From the NCBI GenBank assembly GCA_018417955.1, contig JACTVC010000001.1, forward strand, positions 3,472,001 through 3,536,000: a DNA stretch of 64,000 nucleotides, read 5' to 3'. A program made the position numbers and the translations under genes. The notes under the pieces are model-generated. The model had not been told where the DNA came from. It made no database searches and worked only from the letters and a program-made list of their open reading frames with translations. Below, one piece after another: positions 46,005 to 58,119 of this stretch (the stretch's first letter is position 1; each line of letters starts with the position of its first letter). This DNA is from Laccaria trichodermophora (lineage: Eukaryota; Basidiomycota; Agaricomycetes; Agaricales; Hydnangiaceae).

Positions 46005-46160
46005 TAGTGTTGCCGCGGCTCGGCTAGCTGCAAGCCAGCTCGCTGAAACGGCGGCTTTTGCTGGTTCTGGTTTGTGATGGCTCAGGAGCTGATCAAATCC
46101 GGTTCGGCTCAGCTTAGCCAATGGTTTTGAGCCGGTTATAGCCGGTAAATGTTGCTGCAA
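46005..46160 (+). mobile_element. hAT terminus, left (TAGTGTTGCCGCGGCTC, AGCC/GGCT-rich)
   Basis: The first 17 bases are identical to the reverse complement of 58269-58285. Beyond these, both zones are dense in GGCT/AGCC words (about ten within 140 bp here), the usual subterminal binding sites of hAT transposases. The 8 bases outside (GTGCTATA) do not match those outside the other end (TATCCATG). Confidence 0.75.
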
Positions 46161-46333
46161 TTGATGACTCGCGCATTAAGTACAGTGAGCGTAAATGCGT
46201 AATAAAATTCAACATAAATGTACAGCATGATGGTATGTAAGGTTGCATACATTATAGTGAACAAAAAATAGCCCTCTCAATCATCGTCATCCTGTCCAAC
46301 AACATGAATTACCTCATCAATATCTATACCATC

Positions 46334-49208
46334 CTACCTAATCTCCGAAGTTAGCTTCCCTAACAAATCTGCTAAATCTTCATTGTCATCTGCATGATAC
46401 TCGAGTTCATCTTCTGTAACAGCCCAACCCTCCGTAAAGTTAAGCCGTTGCTGCTTGAGCGAAAATTTCAACATTTGAAGTGCCTCCATTAGAACAGGGT
46501 GAATTCGATTTTGCCTCTTTGTATCAGTTTCGGCACTGGATGAAAAAACGCGCTCAGAAGGAACCGAGGATGCTTGAATGGGTAAGTAATCTAATGCCAT
46601 CACATACAATATTTGATGGGTTTCCTCGCTTATCTGCAAACAAATCAGTGACGCAGATTGGAAAATAGTGAGACATTGTACTTACCGCCCAAAACCCTAT
46701 AATATCCGTGCCACACGGTGAGACTGTCCCATTTCCATACAACTCAAACTGTTCTTCAACTCCTTGGCCCGACGACGAAGGAGCACCCGAAACCTCCAAC
46801 ATATCTTCAAGACCATATCGTCCAGCTAAATCATGCCAGCTTCGCCTCTGTTGCTGTGAGTCCGTACTAGATGTAGGTTGTTGAGCTTGTCCATGAAGAC
46901 GGTCATGGTATTTTCGCATCTGCAACAAGTATATTAAGGGTACTGTCACCGTAACAAACTGAGCGACTTACAGTATTCTTGATAATTACGACGGCCCTGG
47001 CAACATAATTAGGCTCCCAGTGTCGTCGAATCCATGACAATCGTATCGAGGGATTGAGAACTGGCCATGTCAAGTTATTAAATAATGTATGAATCTGAAC
47101 CTTAACTCACACATCGCGATAACGTAGGCAGGCGAATCATCCATTTTCTTGTAGTAAGTTGTTGCCCACTGGATACCGATATCCGTCCATTGGGCCAAGC
47201 GGGGGTGATCTCTCCCAAGTTGCTCCCATGCCATCATGAACATTTCGAAGGTGGGAATTGCGCCTGATAAAACGGGAGTGCGCTCTTTCGACATGAGTGT
47301 CTGTACTTGATGGGGTACCTAAGAGAAAGACTTAGCCTCGAACAGGTATCAATATTAGAGACATACACCCAGTACGATCTCAAAATCCTGGAGTACAGCC
47401 CATTCCATATCAGTAAGTCTAAGTTTCGCAAGATCTCTATTGATGGGCAAAGAAAGAAAATGCTCGACGGCCTATTTTTATAAGTATACACTTATAAAAC
47501 GATAGAGTTCAAACATACCAGGCGTAGTTTACGAAACCGATTGATCATGAAATAAAGAGAGTCCCACCGAACCTTCATGTCATGTACAAGTTACGCCTGC
47601 TTAACTTGGATAGTCACGGTCGGATCCTCAGTTGACTTGAACCACCCTTTCTTGTTTCCATTGTCTATTACTTCCGCCAGGTGCTCACGTCATTGACCTG
47701 AGGCGCGTACTGCTCATACGGTACTCCGGCACAATGCGATTGGGTCGCGAACAACCGCTTCTTCATAAGTCTGATTATCAGGATCGCTTGGAGGGCCTGA
47801 TGCAGATGCGATGAACCCCCCTGTATCATCTACCAGGGCGATGTTAGTAAAGGCTTCGATGACATGAGTTGAACATATGTTGGTAATGTGTGGGAAACAT
47901 CGTATATGATTTTCCTTGTGATTGAACTCAATCTCGCGAGGGCGTAGAAGTATCTCGAGTTCTAAGGCATTGTTGAGCGAGCAGTTATCAAGGGTCCAAT
48001 GGCCTCCCTGTCCACGTAAGCATAAAGTAGAAAAGGGTAAATAAATGAAACGTAGACGTGCCTTGACCGTGATCCCAACTCGATCCAAGAGATGGAGGAC
48101 AATCCTTGCTAGCCTATTCCCATTGTGGCTTCCTCGAAGACGGTGAAATGCGATGAGTGTAGAACGCAGCTGAAGACCTTTGGTAGACTTGTCTCTATGT
48201 ATCCAATGTGCGGTAATGGCCAGGTATGGGTACTGAGCTTTTGTTGACCAGATATCCGCCGCGTAGGAAATTCGCCCTGGTGCATCCTAGAGTGATTCGT
48301 GAATACAAGGAAACAAAGCGGTCAACTGAGACAACATACTGCTAATTCCTGCTTTAGGACCTTGAAATACGCCTCCCATGCCTTGATAATAAGTTTGCGC
48401 ATCTTTGTTCAGCGGGGAATGTCTTTGTCCTCGAGGTCCTCACGTAAAAGCAAGAGGAGCTGTCGAAATTCTGGGCATTCGACGACATATATAGACTATG
48501 AAGAAGTTTAGACTAATACCAAACATTAAAAGCGTGCTTTACTAACCTGATCATCCGCAACGATGAAGTTCAGAAGATGCTGTAAAAATGCGTTCTGGGA
48601 AAAGGGAGAACGTTGTGTTCCACATCCGGACGCAGGGGGTGTTCCAGTTTCGCTCTCGAGTGCAGGGACTTTCCATCGCATTTCGCGACACTTCTGGAGA
48701 TAAATATCCTTGTGGCGGCTTAGGAGGTGGTTGCGCAATGGGTTATTTGAGGTGGACACTGAGAAACTACCTGCACCCTGGCGTAAGTCTATCCCATTCG
48801 CCCTAAACAACAATCCTTGTCAGTACAACATATGTAATTATGGAGGGCCACATACTTGCATGTCTTGCATAGAGTTCTGGTCACTGGGGCAACCTTCGAT
48901 CCGCGTTCATAGAAATAATCGATATCAGGGGCCGTTCGGCTCCGTGAAGATTCTGAGGGTTGCTCCGAAGGTGTTGCAGGTCGAGTGGAGGTAGCAGAGC
49001 CAGCTACAGGCTCAACACTAATGGGAGGAGAGACTGGTCGTTGTGCATCCAGTACATCTCTATCAGGAGAATGTTCGTCCATGCCGGTGAAGTCGAACTC
49101 TTCTCCAGAACCAGGATCTTCATGAAAGTTGACTGGTGCTGCTCTACGGCCACCTGTATGAGGAGGTGCTGGCTGCTGTGTCGATTTTCTGCCTCTACCT
49201 CGGGCCAT
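46334..49208 (-). pseudogene. hAT-superfamily transposase, decayed
   Basis: The minus-strand exon chain begins MARGRGRKSTQQPAPPH at 49208. A BED-type zinc finger (CKTCK, NHLLSRH) is split by an intron. It is followed by the hAT RNase H-like core: DAPGRISYAADIWSTKAQYP (first Asp), HWTLDNCSLNN (second Asp) with ENHIRCFPHITNIC, VRWDSLYFMINR, and the Glu-bearing stretch TDMEWAVLQDFEIVL. The C-terminal dimerisation domain is DYLPIQASSVPSERVFS...NRIHPVLMEALQMLKF, ending at 46334. In-frame stops at 48409-48411 (TGA after DIPR), 47714-47716 and 47690-47692 (TGA), plus a TAA before LVHDMKVRW, inactivate it; the TGAs stand where CGA (Arg) is expected. All domains are otherwise present. Exon borders are approximate. 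Confidence 0.88.
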
Positions 49209-49794
49209 TAAGGAAGCTGGGTGATTTACAGCAATAGAGCTGCTGTTTAGTATTTTATACAGAACCATACCTCACATGCCATTAGCGCATGTTTTTATTG
49301 GAATTCATGTAACAGTGAATTCAATTGGTGAATGTCTCATCTAATAACGCATCACAGATACCTAACTTGAGGCTTTACAGCGTGTGTTTCTATTGGAATT
49401 AATGTAACAGTTGTTTTGATTGGTGTCCAATGAATGTCTTGTCTACTAACACATTACAGATACCTAACTCGAGGCTTTACAGCCTAAAATGCTGAACGTG
49501 ATACAAGGAATCTGCTGGGAAAGCGAAATGAACATGAGGTTAATAACGATGGAGTAAGGCCGACCTTTACCTATATGAAGAACACAAGAGAAGGCTTCGT
49601 CGGCGTGATTGATAGACCGATAGTGATCATAGAGTATTCCAATGCCATACCAAGGCTTTCGGTCCACGAATGTCCAAGGAAATTGTCATCCTTGATTCCT
49701 TGGTCTGTAGATAGGTAGTCAGTCTTCAAATCTGTGAAATATTATGAAACGAAGAAAGTTACCACTGTGTCCACATGGATAAATGTGCATTATC
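49209..49794. other. upstream region of the hAT transposase with a tandem duplication
   Basis: No gene is seen. A unit containing ATTGGAATT(C/A)ATGTAACAG and ACAGATACCTAACT(T/C)GAGGCTTTACAGC occurs twice in direct orientation (about 49288-49380 and 49381-49483). This may hold the transposase promoter. Confidence 0.5.
49288..49483 (+). repeat. tandem duplication, 2 units of about 95-100 bp
   Basis: Both units end in GATACCTAACT(T/C)GAGGCTTTACAGC and begin with TGTTT(T/C)TATTGGAATT. They differ by substitutions and a small insertion. Confidence 0.8.
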
Positions 49795-49954
49795 CTCCAG
49801 GCATCATGCCTCCAGCCCACTAGTGGCTACCACTTTATTTCTATAACCTAGACCCAAGCCTAGAGGGTCATTTCTATAACTTAGACATAAGCCTAGAGGC
49901 CATATCTATAATGCTTAGAATTTTTTGAAAGGCATTTCAAATGTAGGCCTGGGT

Positions 49955-51010
49955 ATTTCATAGTGAATTTTCCATAGATACCCAGCGCATTTTCTGCGAA
50001 ATTTCAAATGCAGCCCTGGATATTTCATTGCGATTTTTCAATAGATACCCTGGGTATTTCATTGGGAAATTTTCAAATGTCACCCTTGGTATTTCATTGC
50101 GAAATTTCAATGGATACCTGGCGCATTTCACTGCGAAATTTCAAATGTAGCCATTGGTATTTCATTGCGATTTTTCAATGGATACCCTGGGTATTTCATT
50201 GTGATTTTTCAATAGATACCCTTGGTATTTCATTGTGATTTTTCAATAGATACCCTGGGTATTTCATTGCAAAATTTCAAATGTAGCCCTGGGCATTTCA
50301 TTGTGATTTTTCAAATGTATCCCTGGATATTTCATTGCGATTTTTCAATAGATACCCTGGGTATTTCATTGCGATTTTTCAATCAATACCCTTGGTATTT
50401 CATTGCGATTTTTCAATAGATACCCTGGGCATTTCATTGCGATTTTTCAAATGTATCCCTGGGTATTTCATTGCAAAATTTCAATGGATACCTGGCGCAT
50501 TTCATTGCGATTTTTCAATAGATACCCTTGGTATTTCATTGCGATTTTTCAAATGTATCCCTGGGTATTTCATTGCAATTTTTCAAATGTATCCCTGGGT
50601 ATTTCATTGCAATTTTTCAAATGGAGCTCTGGGCATTTCATTGCGGTTTTTCAATAGATACCCTGGGCATTTCATTGCAATTTTTCAAATGTATCCCTGG
50701 GTATTTCATTGCAATTTTTCAAATGGAGCCCAGGGCATTTCATTGTGGTTTTTCAATAGATACGCTTGGTATTTCATTGCAATTTTTCAATAGATACCCT
50801 GGGCATTTCATTGCAATTTTTCAAATGTATCCCTGGGTATTTCATTGCAATTTTTCAAATGGAGCTCTGGGCATTTCATTGCGGTTTTTCAATAGATGCC
50901 CTTGGTATTTCATTGCAATTTTTCAATAGATACCCTGGGCATTTCATTGCAATTTTTCAAATGTATCCCTGGATATTTCATTGCAATTTTTCAAATGTAT
51001 CCCACATGTC
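49955..51010 (+). repeat. 34-bp minisatellite, about 31 units (left arm)
   Basis: The unit is of the type (G/C)(A/G)ATTTTTCAATAGATACCC followed by (T/G)GG(T/C)ATTTCATTG. Alternative inserts CAAATGTATCCC, CAAATGTAGCCC, CAAATGGAGCTC and CAATGGATACCTGG mark unit types. Since 34 is not a multiple of three, translation cycles through all frames, giving long repetitive but spurious open frames. Confidence 0.95.
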
Positions 51011-51479
51011 AGGGTCCATGCAATGGGCTTCCCTGGAGGGTGGTCACATGATGAATTACCAAAAATGGTGAAAAATGAAAGTTGTAGCCCTACACTGTAG
51101 CTTCCCGAATCTGTTTGAATTATGTTCTGAAGTGCTCCCGTTGTGGAGATATGAGGTAAAGGAATTTCAAAGTGTCACGTTTTTTTTTTTTTTTTGTGTT
51201 TTTCTCCATGAAAACAAAACCAAATAACATGATTTCAGTATATTCAGAAAGCTAAAAGAAAGGGCTACAATTATTGTATTGTGGGAAAAATGACCAAAAA
51301 AGGAAGGTGCATCCCCTACTATAAGAATCAGATATAGATTTACTGGTAGACTACAAAAAAGTCGGACTTAGACTACACAGTTTACTGATACACTATAAAA
51401 GACTACAAAAGTTGAACTTCGACTACAAAGTTTACTAATACACTACAAAAGTGTGGACTTAGACTACAAAGTTAGGGTT

Positions 51480-51860
51480 AGAGTCAAAAGGTTATCTTGA
51501 CTACAAAGTTTGTAGTGTGCGCTTTTTCATTAAAAAAGTTTGTAGTGTCCGCTTTTTGAGACTACAAAAGTTGTAGTGTTGCGCTTTTTCATTAGAAAAG
51601 TTTGTAGTGTCCGCTTTTTGAGACTACAAAAGTTTGTAGTGTTGCGCTTTTTTATTAGAAAAGTTTGTAGTGTCCGCTTTTTGAGACTACAAAAGTTTGT
51701 AGTGTGCGCTTTTTTAGACTACAAAAGTTTGTAGTGTTGCGCTTTTTTATTAGAAAAGTTTGTAGTGTGCGCTTTTTTAGACTACAAAAGTTTGTAGTGT
51801 GTGCTTTGTTATTAGAAGAGTTTGTAGTGTCTGCTTTTTCATTTGGAAAAGTTTGTAGTT
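51480..51860 (+). repeat. TTTGTAGTGT(TG/C)CGCTTTTT minisatellite (left arm)
   Basis: Units of about 29-40 bp alternate TTTGTAGTGTCCGCTTTTTG and AGACTACAAAAG or CATTAGAAAAG. Each unit contains complementary GTAGT and ACTAC words, so short hairpins can form within units. Confidence 0.9.
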
Positions 51861-52554
51861 GACATGTAGTTTATGGTGTCCTTGGCCCTATCTATGTTAT
51901 GGGGATGAGGTTGAAGGATTGCCATCATATTGCCAGTGCTGCAGCATTAGTATTTGACATCATGCACAAGTTGTCTTTCACATTAGGAAAGGCCATTCTA
52001 TGTCTTTCATATTGATACCTCCTGTCCTATCTTAAAACATAATTATAAGTTCATGTGGGGATATGGCTGAAGGATTGACATGACATGACCAGTTTTTGAC
52101 ATCATGACCAAGTTTGGCTTTCACACTGTCTGCTTTCACATTGATAGCTACTGGCCTGTCCCAAAGATAGTCAACTTTGATACAGGTCTTTGAGGGCTGT
52201 AGGATGATGGGCTGATTCATCCTTTGAGGTGTCTTTAAGACAGGTCATGTTGTAAGTTGACCATGTATTGAGTAAATATCAACATGAATAGCCTTCTCTA
52301 GCTTGAAAGCCAACTTGGGCATGATGTGAGGAACTGATGATGTGGCAATAGCAATATGTAATGTCATGTCAATCCTTCAGCCATATCCCCATATGAGCTT
52401 ATGATTATGTCTTGAGATAGGACAGGAGGTATCAATATGAAAGACATAGAATGGCCTTTCCTAATGTGAAAGACAACTTGTGCATGATGTCAAATACTAA
52501 TGCTGCAGCACTGGCAATATGATGGCAATCCTTCAACCTCATCCCCATAACATA

Positions 52555-52860
52555 GATAGGGCCAAGGACACCATAAACTACATGTCAACTACAAACTTTT
52601 CCAAATGAAAAAGCAGACACTACAAACTCTTCTAATAACAAAGCACACACTACAAACTTTTGTAGTCTAAAAAAGCGCACACTACAAACTTTTGTAGTCT
52701 CAAAAAGCGGACACTACAAACTTTTGTAGTCTCAAAAAGCGGACACTACAAACTTTTCTAATGAAAAAGCGCAACACTACAACTTTTGTAGTCTCAAAAA
52801 GCGGACACTACAAACTTTTTTAATGAAAAAGCGCACACTACAAACTTTGTAGTCAAGATA
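52555..52860 (-). repeat. TTTGTAGTGT minisatellite (right arm, inverted)
   Basis: Reverse complement of the left-arm array with fewer units, seen here as CACTACAAACTTTT and AAAAAGCGGACACTAC words. Confidence 0.9.
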
Positions 52861-53339
52861 ACCTTTTGACTCTAACCCTAACTTTGTAGTCTAAGTCCAC
52901 ACTTTTGTAGTGTATTAGTAAACTTTGTAGTCGAAGTTCAACTTTTGTAGTCTTTTATAGTGTATCAGTAAACTGTGTAGTCTAAGTCCGACTTTTTTGT
53001 AGTCTACCAGTAAATCTATATCTGATTCTTATAGTAGGGGATGCACCTTCCTTTTTTGGTCATTTTTCCCACAATACAATAATTGTAGCCCTTTCTTTTA
53101 GCTTTCTGAATATACTGAAATCATGTTATTTGGTTTTGTTTTCATGGAGAAAAACACAAAAAAAAAAAAAAAACGTGACACTTTGAAATTCCTTTACCTC
53201 ATATCTCCACAACGGGAGCACTTCAGAACATAATTCAAACAGATTCGGGAAGCTACAGTGTAGGGCTACAACTTTCATTTTTCACCATTTTTGGTAATTC
53301 ATCATGTGACCACCCTCCAGGGAAGCCCATTGCATGGAC

Positions 53340-54165
53340 CCTGACATGTGGGATACATTTGAAAAATTGCAATGAAATATCCAGGGATACATTGGAAAAA
53401 CCACAATGAAATGCCCAGGGCTCCATTTGAAAAATTGCAATGAAATACCCAGGGATACATTTGAAAAATTGCAATGAAATGCCCAGGGTATCTATTGAAA
53501 AATTGCAATGAAATACCCAGGGATACATTTGAAAAATTGCAATGAAATACCAAGGGTATCTATTGAAAAACCACAATGAAATGCCCAGGGCTCCATTTGA
53601 AATTTTGCAATGAAATACCCAGGGATACATTTGAAAAATCGCAATGAAATGCCCAGGGTATCTATTGAAAAATCGCAATGAAATACCAAGGGTATTGATT
53701 GAAAAATCGCAATGAAATGCCCAGGGTATCTATTGAAAAATCGCAATGAAATACCAAGGGTATCTATTGAAAAATCGCAATGAAATGCGCCAGGTATCCA
53801 TTGGAATTTTGCAATGAAATATCCAGGGATACATTTGAAAAATCGCAATGAAATGCCCAGGGCTACATTTGAAATTTTGCAATGAAATACCCAGGGTATC
53901 TATTGAAAAATCGCAATGAAATACCAAGGGTATCTATTGAAAAATCGCAATGAAATACCAATGGCTACATTTGAAATTTCACAGTGAAATGCGCCAGGTA
54001 TCCATTGAAAAATCCCAATGAAATACCAAGGGTGACATTTGAAAATTTCCCAATGAAATACCCAGGGTATCTATTGAAAAATCACAATGAAATATCCAGG
54101 GCTGCATTTGAAATTTCGCAGAAAATGCGCTGGGCATCTATGGAAAATTCACTATGAAATACCCA
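53340..54165 (-). repeat. 34-bp minisatellite, about 24 units (right arm, inverted)
   Basis: Reverse-complement counterpart of 49955-51010, with units such as AATGAAATACCCAGGG and TATCTATTGAAAAATCGC. It has about seven units fewer than the left arm, so the arrays have changed length since the foldback formed. Confidence 0.95.
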
Positions 54166-54289
54166 GGCCTACATTTGAAATGCCTTTCAAAAAATCCTAA
54201 GCATTATAGATATGGCCTCTAGGCTTATGTCTAAGTTATAGAAATGACCCTCTAGGCTTAAGTCTAGGTTATAGATAAAAGTGGTAGCC

Positions 54290-54505
54290 ACCAGTCTCCA
54301 GCCATCGTGCCTCCATGCGTCGTGCCTCCACGCATCGTGCCTCCAGGCACATTATCAATCGCATGTCTGGGTGTGTCACCCATCGCACGTCCGGGCGCAT
54401 GATCCATCGTGCATCCAGGCACATCATCCCTTATCTGGGCGCCTAAACTCATCGTGTATCTGGGCATATTATCTATCCATTGTGTATCCACACACACTAT
54501 CAACA
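54290..54505 (+). repeat. degenerate 20-30 bp tandem repeats (CATCGTGCCTCCA type)
   Basis: Units CATCGTGCCTCCATGCGT, CATCGTGCCTCCAGGCAC and decayed forms follow one another outside the foldback. A short counterpart (CCAGGCATCATGCCTCCAG) exists outside the left arm at about 49797, so the original outer boundary may lie within this array. Confidence 0.6.
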
Positions 54506-54573
54506 TTTCGTGAATATTTTAACATGGTTTATACTTTTTTTCACGGTTCATTCAACTATTCTAACGTTATTTA

Positions 54574-55024
54574 GGGGGTAATACGGAGGGGTGGGTAACT
54601 ATGGAAGGAGGGGGGTAACTACGGCAGATGTAACTACAGCAGATAAACGGCAGAGGAGGAGAAGGGATGGGGGAGTGGAGAAAGGAGGAAAGGAGAGCCG
54701 AAATACGTTCCATTGCTATATATCATAGGCACTTTAGGGCTGCTTTTGATTTAGGGCAGGCATAGAACGTTGAGGGCAGGCATGGAACATTTAGGGCAGG
54801 CATAAAAGAATGTTCCATGCCTGCCCTCAATGTTCCATGCCTGCCCTAAATCAAAAGCGGCCCTAAAGTGCCTATGATATATAGCAATGGAATGTATTTC
54901 GGCTCTCCTTTCCTTCTTTCTCCACTCCCCCACCCCTTCTCCTCCTCTGCCGTTTATCTGCTGTAGTTACGTCTGCCGTAGTTACCCCCCCTTCCGTAGT
55001 TACCCACCCCTCCGTATTACCCCC
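54574..55024. mobile_element. hairpin MITE (451 bp), almost completely palindromic
   Basis: The two halves (54574-about 54805 and about 54812-55024) are reverse complements with few mismatches, from outer ends GGGGGTAATACGGAGGGGTG to a core of tandem GGGCAGGCATGGAACATT words. No coding potential and no certain target duplication. It sits upstream of the SPT5-like gene. Confidence 0.85.
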
Positions 55025-55448
55025 TCGTATTTACCTCCATAGTTACCCCTCCCTCTATTTACTTACCTACATGTAGAATATTTACTTTACGAATCAATAC
55101 AAAGTAAAATACGAAGTCGAATGCAGTACGCGAGGAACGATGACAGATTCATCGTCATTCACCTCTGCATCACCAATGTTACCAACGACCCATGGCTCAC
55201 ACTAATGGTGATGACAACCCACATCACAGGCCCACCAACGCCGTTTCGACAGCGTATGTTGAAGGCAGCACCTCAGGGTTACCCGCGACAATGCTGACGT
55301 GATACATGTGGACTGGCCCTAAAGTCAACGAAGCTAAACAGCCCACAAACCCATTGTCAGGCTTCTTTCCTCTTTCCGTGCACCATACTTGTAGATTGTA
55401 GACTCTAACGGATAGAAACATTTGTGCATAGCTAGTAAATACGAAATC
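55025..55448 (+). other. 5' flank of the SPT5-like gene
   Basis: No gene is seen. GTAGTTACCC-type words of the MITE continue for about 40 bp. It presumably includes the promoter of the downstream gene. Confidence 0.4.
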
Positions 55449-58033
55449 ATGGCATCAAAACACAATGAGAGACCAATGAAACGTAGAAAACTTGAGGCAA
55501 GTTCTTTTCATTTTTGTGAGATTTCGTATCAAGCTAATCACGCTATAGTCGCCAGAAGTCCTTGGATTCCTAGATCTCGAAGCTCAAGTATCAGAGGCTG
55601 AGACCAACGATCAGAATGACGGCAACGAAGGTGTGTATTATAGATTGTAATTGTAGTTGGTACAGTGCTAATTCTTTCAAAGACGATCTTATCGACGACG
55701 ATGAAGACATTGACAAGTCGATTTCGGGAGATGCACACCAAAACCTTCTCCGTGAAGCGTTGATGCCGTCTGATGACGACGCCTTTTGGGAAAGCTTTCT
55801 CGAGCGCGTCACGTCTCATCAAGATATTGGGGAAGATGTCCAAGATATCGGAAAGGTGTCTTTATGGGTGGTGGTCGTCAAGGTAAAAGTAACCCCATCT
55901 TCGGGTTATTTTTGTAATAACTTTTATACTTAGCCTGGTTATGAGGAGCAGGTAGTCTTTCGAATCCATCGGCGCCTCATGGACGAGAGGTTTTCTGCAC
56001 ACTTACGACCCCCAGTGGTCTTTGGTTGGAAAGCACTACCCGGCAGAGTCTTTTTCGAAGGTGGTTCTAAAGAAATGATTTGCGAAGTCTGTAACGGCAT
56101 ATCAAACGTGCTGGCCTCAAAGACTTTCAACATCCCGGATCCTAACCCCTCCATCTTCACTCTTCCCGACACCTTTCAACCAAAGCGTCATTCCTGGGTG
56201 AGGCTGCACCACGGCATCTACAAAGGAGATATCGCCTTCATTCGGGAGGTCACATCCTTACTCATCAATGTCCTTGTGGTACCACGCGTGGCCTATGACC
56301 CACCTTCCACCAAAGTCAAAGGAAGCCGGCTGATCGCACATGAGGACCGAAACGATGAGACGGATGACGAGTTCGCAGCGTTCTACAAACCTAAACGCGA
56401 GCTAAACCAAAGAGCTTCAGCACCAGGGCGACCTCCCCAAGCCCTGTTCAATCCAACACTGGCCAAGCAACGGTTTCGTCGGGCATTCCAAAAATGAAAC
56501 AACTTATCATTATTCCAAGGAGTTCTTTACGATGGCGATGGATATGCGTACTTCCTGGACCTCGACACTGATTGGTATACCGCTGAAGATGTGGTACCAT
56601 CACCGAAAGAATTCGATCTGTTTAGCGCCTGTTCGGACATTCCTCTCAATGTCCGACAGCACACAATGGCGAGAATGTCGGCCAGGATTCTTCAGATAGG
56701 CAATGGAGTGAAAATTACTGACAGAGATTCGAGGGCGGGTTTTGGAATGATTGTTGACATCAAAGACAATGAGGCTGTTGTGTTTTTGACAACGCAGGAT
56801 GTGACAATTACCGTACCCTTTTCGTCGCTTCGAAAACATCTTAAAGTAGGGGACGAAGTGCGGATTCTTTTGGGAGACCACCAAGGTGTTACGGGCTGGG
56901 TAGTAAATCAAGACGATGACTATGTGTGTGTCTTCAATGACAGGACTGGAACAGAGGTAAATGTTTCGTTTTTACAATACATACTCTGACAATCCATCAT
57001 CTTTTAGGTAGAGGTATCCCCTGGGAATGTTGAGTTCTTTAGCTCCCCCTTTGTCTTTGCAACAGAATCCCCAGAGTCCTTGACAGCTGCACAAAAGCGA
57101 GTCATGAAGGGGGACTCGAACAGTCATCTTGTAGGAAAATGCGTAATGGTAACCCAAGGCAACTTTAGAACTTACCGAGGCAGAATAAAAAGCACAGTTG
57201 GTGAGAAAAGGCTTTTGGTTGAACTCGAGGCGCTCCTCCAATGCCCACAAATTTTGGACATCTCTGCACTACACATCATGCAAGCCCTTTTGCTTTTTTT
57301 CTTTCTGAAATCGATGCTAATTAGCTTCCAGTGCTGACGAAAGGCTTCAGCCCCCAAGGCCTTGAGAGCTTCTGACCGATTTCTCTTACCCACTTGAACC
57401 AGTGCCTCCGCCCAGTACTTTGGCAAGCTTTTTGTTCCCTGGTCTGCCCTTGCTGGATCCGCAACCCTCAGCTGCATATCCTGCTGCCCTCGTGCAGACT
57501 CCGACCATTGCGGGGCCGTCTACTCCGCTTCCTAACTCACAAGATATCCCGACGAGCCCAGCTTGGAACCCAAGCTCAGATACCCCTCTCCGTGGCAATT
57601 ATGGTGATTATATTTTTGATTCAGAGTCAATATATATACTGACGCAATTATGGCAGCCCCTCCGTATTGGCTTAGAGATAACCTCTTTGCCACCATGAGA
57701 CTGAGCCTTCGTCTCATCAACACCTGCTCTAATTTCCATGATGGCAAGTACGAAAATCTGTGCAGGGAGTTCAAGGGAGTGGTCAGAGATGTGGTTAAGG
57801 TCCAACTCGGTTTCACAGTGGTGGAAGTGCCGTTTCCGTACTTGATACCTGAAAGGCCGGAGTGCAAAGCCCAAGTCGTTACCGCGTTTGACGGCCCGCA
57901 TAAGGGATCACAGTTTAGGATCAAGGTTTTTGGTGAAGATATCTGCAGCTGCTCTCATTTGAAATCAACAAAGCTTTTGAGAAAGGTTGATGTCCAAATC
58001 ACCACCAATGAACTTGTAGTTACCTGGGGATAA
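55449..58033 (+). pseudogene. SPT5-like protein with NGN-like and KOW domains, one in-frame TGA
   Basis: The plus-strand exon chain starts MASKHNERPMKRRKLE (55449). It has an acidic segment (GFLDLEAQVSEAE, DDLIDDDEDID), an NGN-like region (PGYEEQVVFRIHRRL, VFFEGGSKEMICEVCNGI), and several KOW-type units (HSWVRLHHGIYKGDIAFI; LKVGDEVRILLGDHQGVTGW; VGKCVMVTQGNFRTYRGRI; CKAQVVTAFDGPHKGSQFRI). A Pro/Ser-rich linker (about 57.4-57.6 kb) precedes the last domain. Spt5 proteins bind RNA polymerase II and nucleic acid during elongation. This looks like the divergent SPT5-like family repeated in Agaricomycetes, not the housekeeping SPT5. The TGA at 56495-56497 (AFQK, stop, NNLSLFQ) is in frame unless a short intron removes it, so the gene is possibly dead. 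Its stop lies 250 bp from a hAT-type end. Exon borders are approximate. Confidence 0.65.
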
Positions 58034-58119
58034 GATACCTTACATATGTTTAGAGACTCTTCATGTATGTTTTACGCCTATATTGATGCCAATGTATATT
58101 CTTGACCTTATTGCGAGAC

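Larger units (their letters stand above)
49795..54312. repeat. giant foldback (about 4.5 kb) with minisatellite arms
   Basis: The left arm (about 49795-52088) and right arm (about 52360-54312) are reverse complements over their whole length, around a spacer of about 270 bp. From outside in, each arm holds a CTAGAGG(C/G)/CTTAGAC zone, a 34-bp minisatellite, a unique block of about 480 bp (from CCCACATGTCAGGGTCCATG), a second minisatellite built on TTTGTAGTGT, and a unique inner block ending GGATTGACATGACAT. Arms differ in minisatellite copy number and scattered substitutions. Transcription across it would give a hairpin RNA of about 2 kb. No coding function is evident, and no clear target duplication was found. 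Confidence 0.9.

Noticed and set aside
50335..50929. Long Phe/Ile/Gln-rich open frames in the minisatellite
   Set aside because: The 34-bp period cycles through all three frames and lacks stops by chance of the unit; mirrored frames exist at 53253-53848. No start context or splice structure.
49955..51010. CRISPR-like array of 34-bp repeats
   Set aside because: The units are contiguous with no unique spacers, the DNA is eukaryotic and the array is mirrored in the other arm of a foldback. It is a minisatellite.
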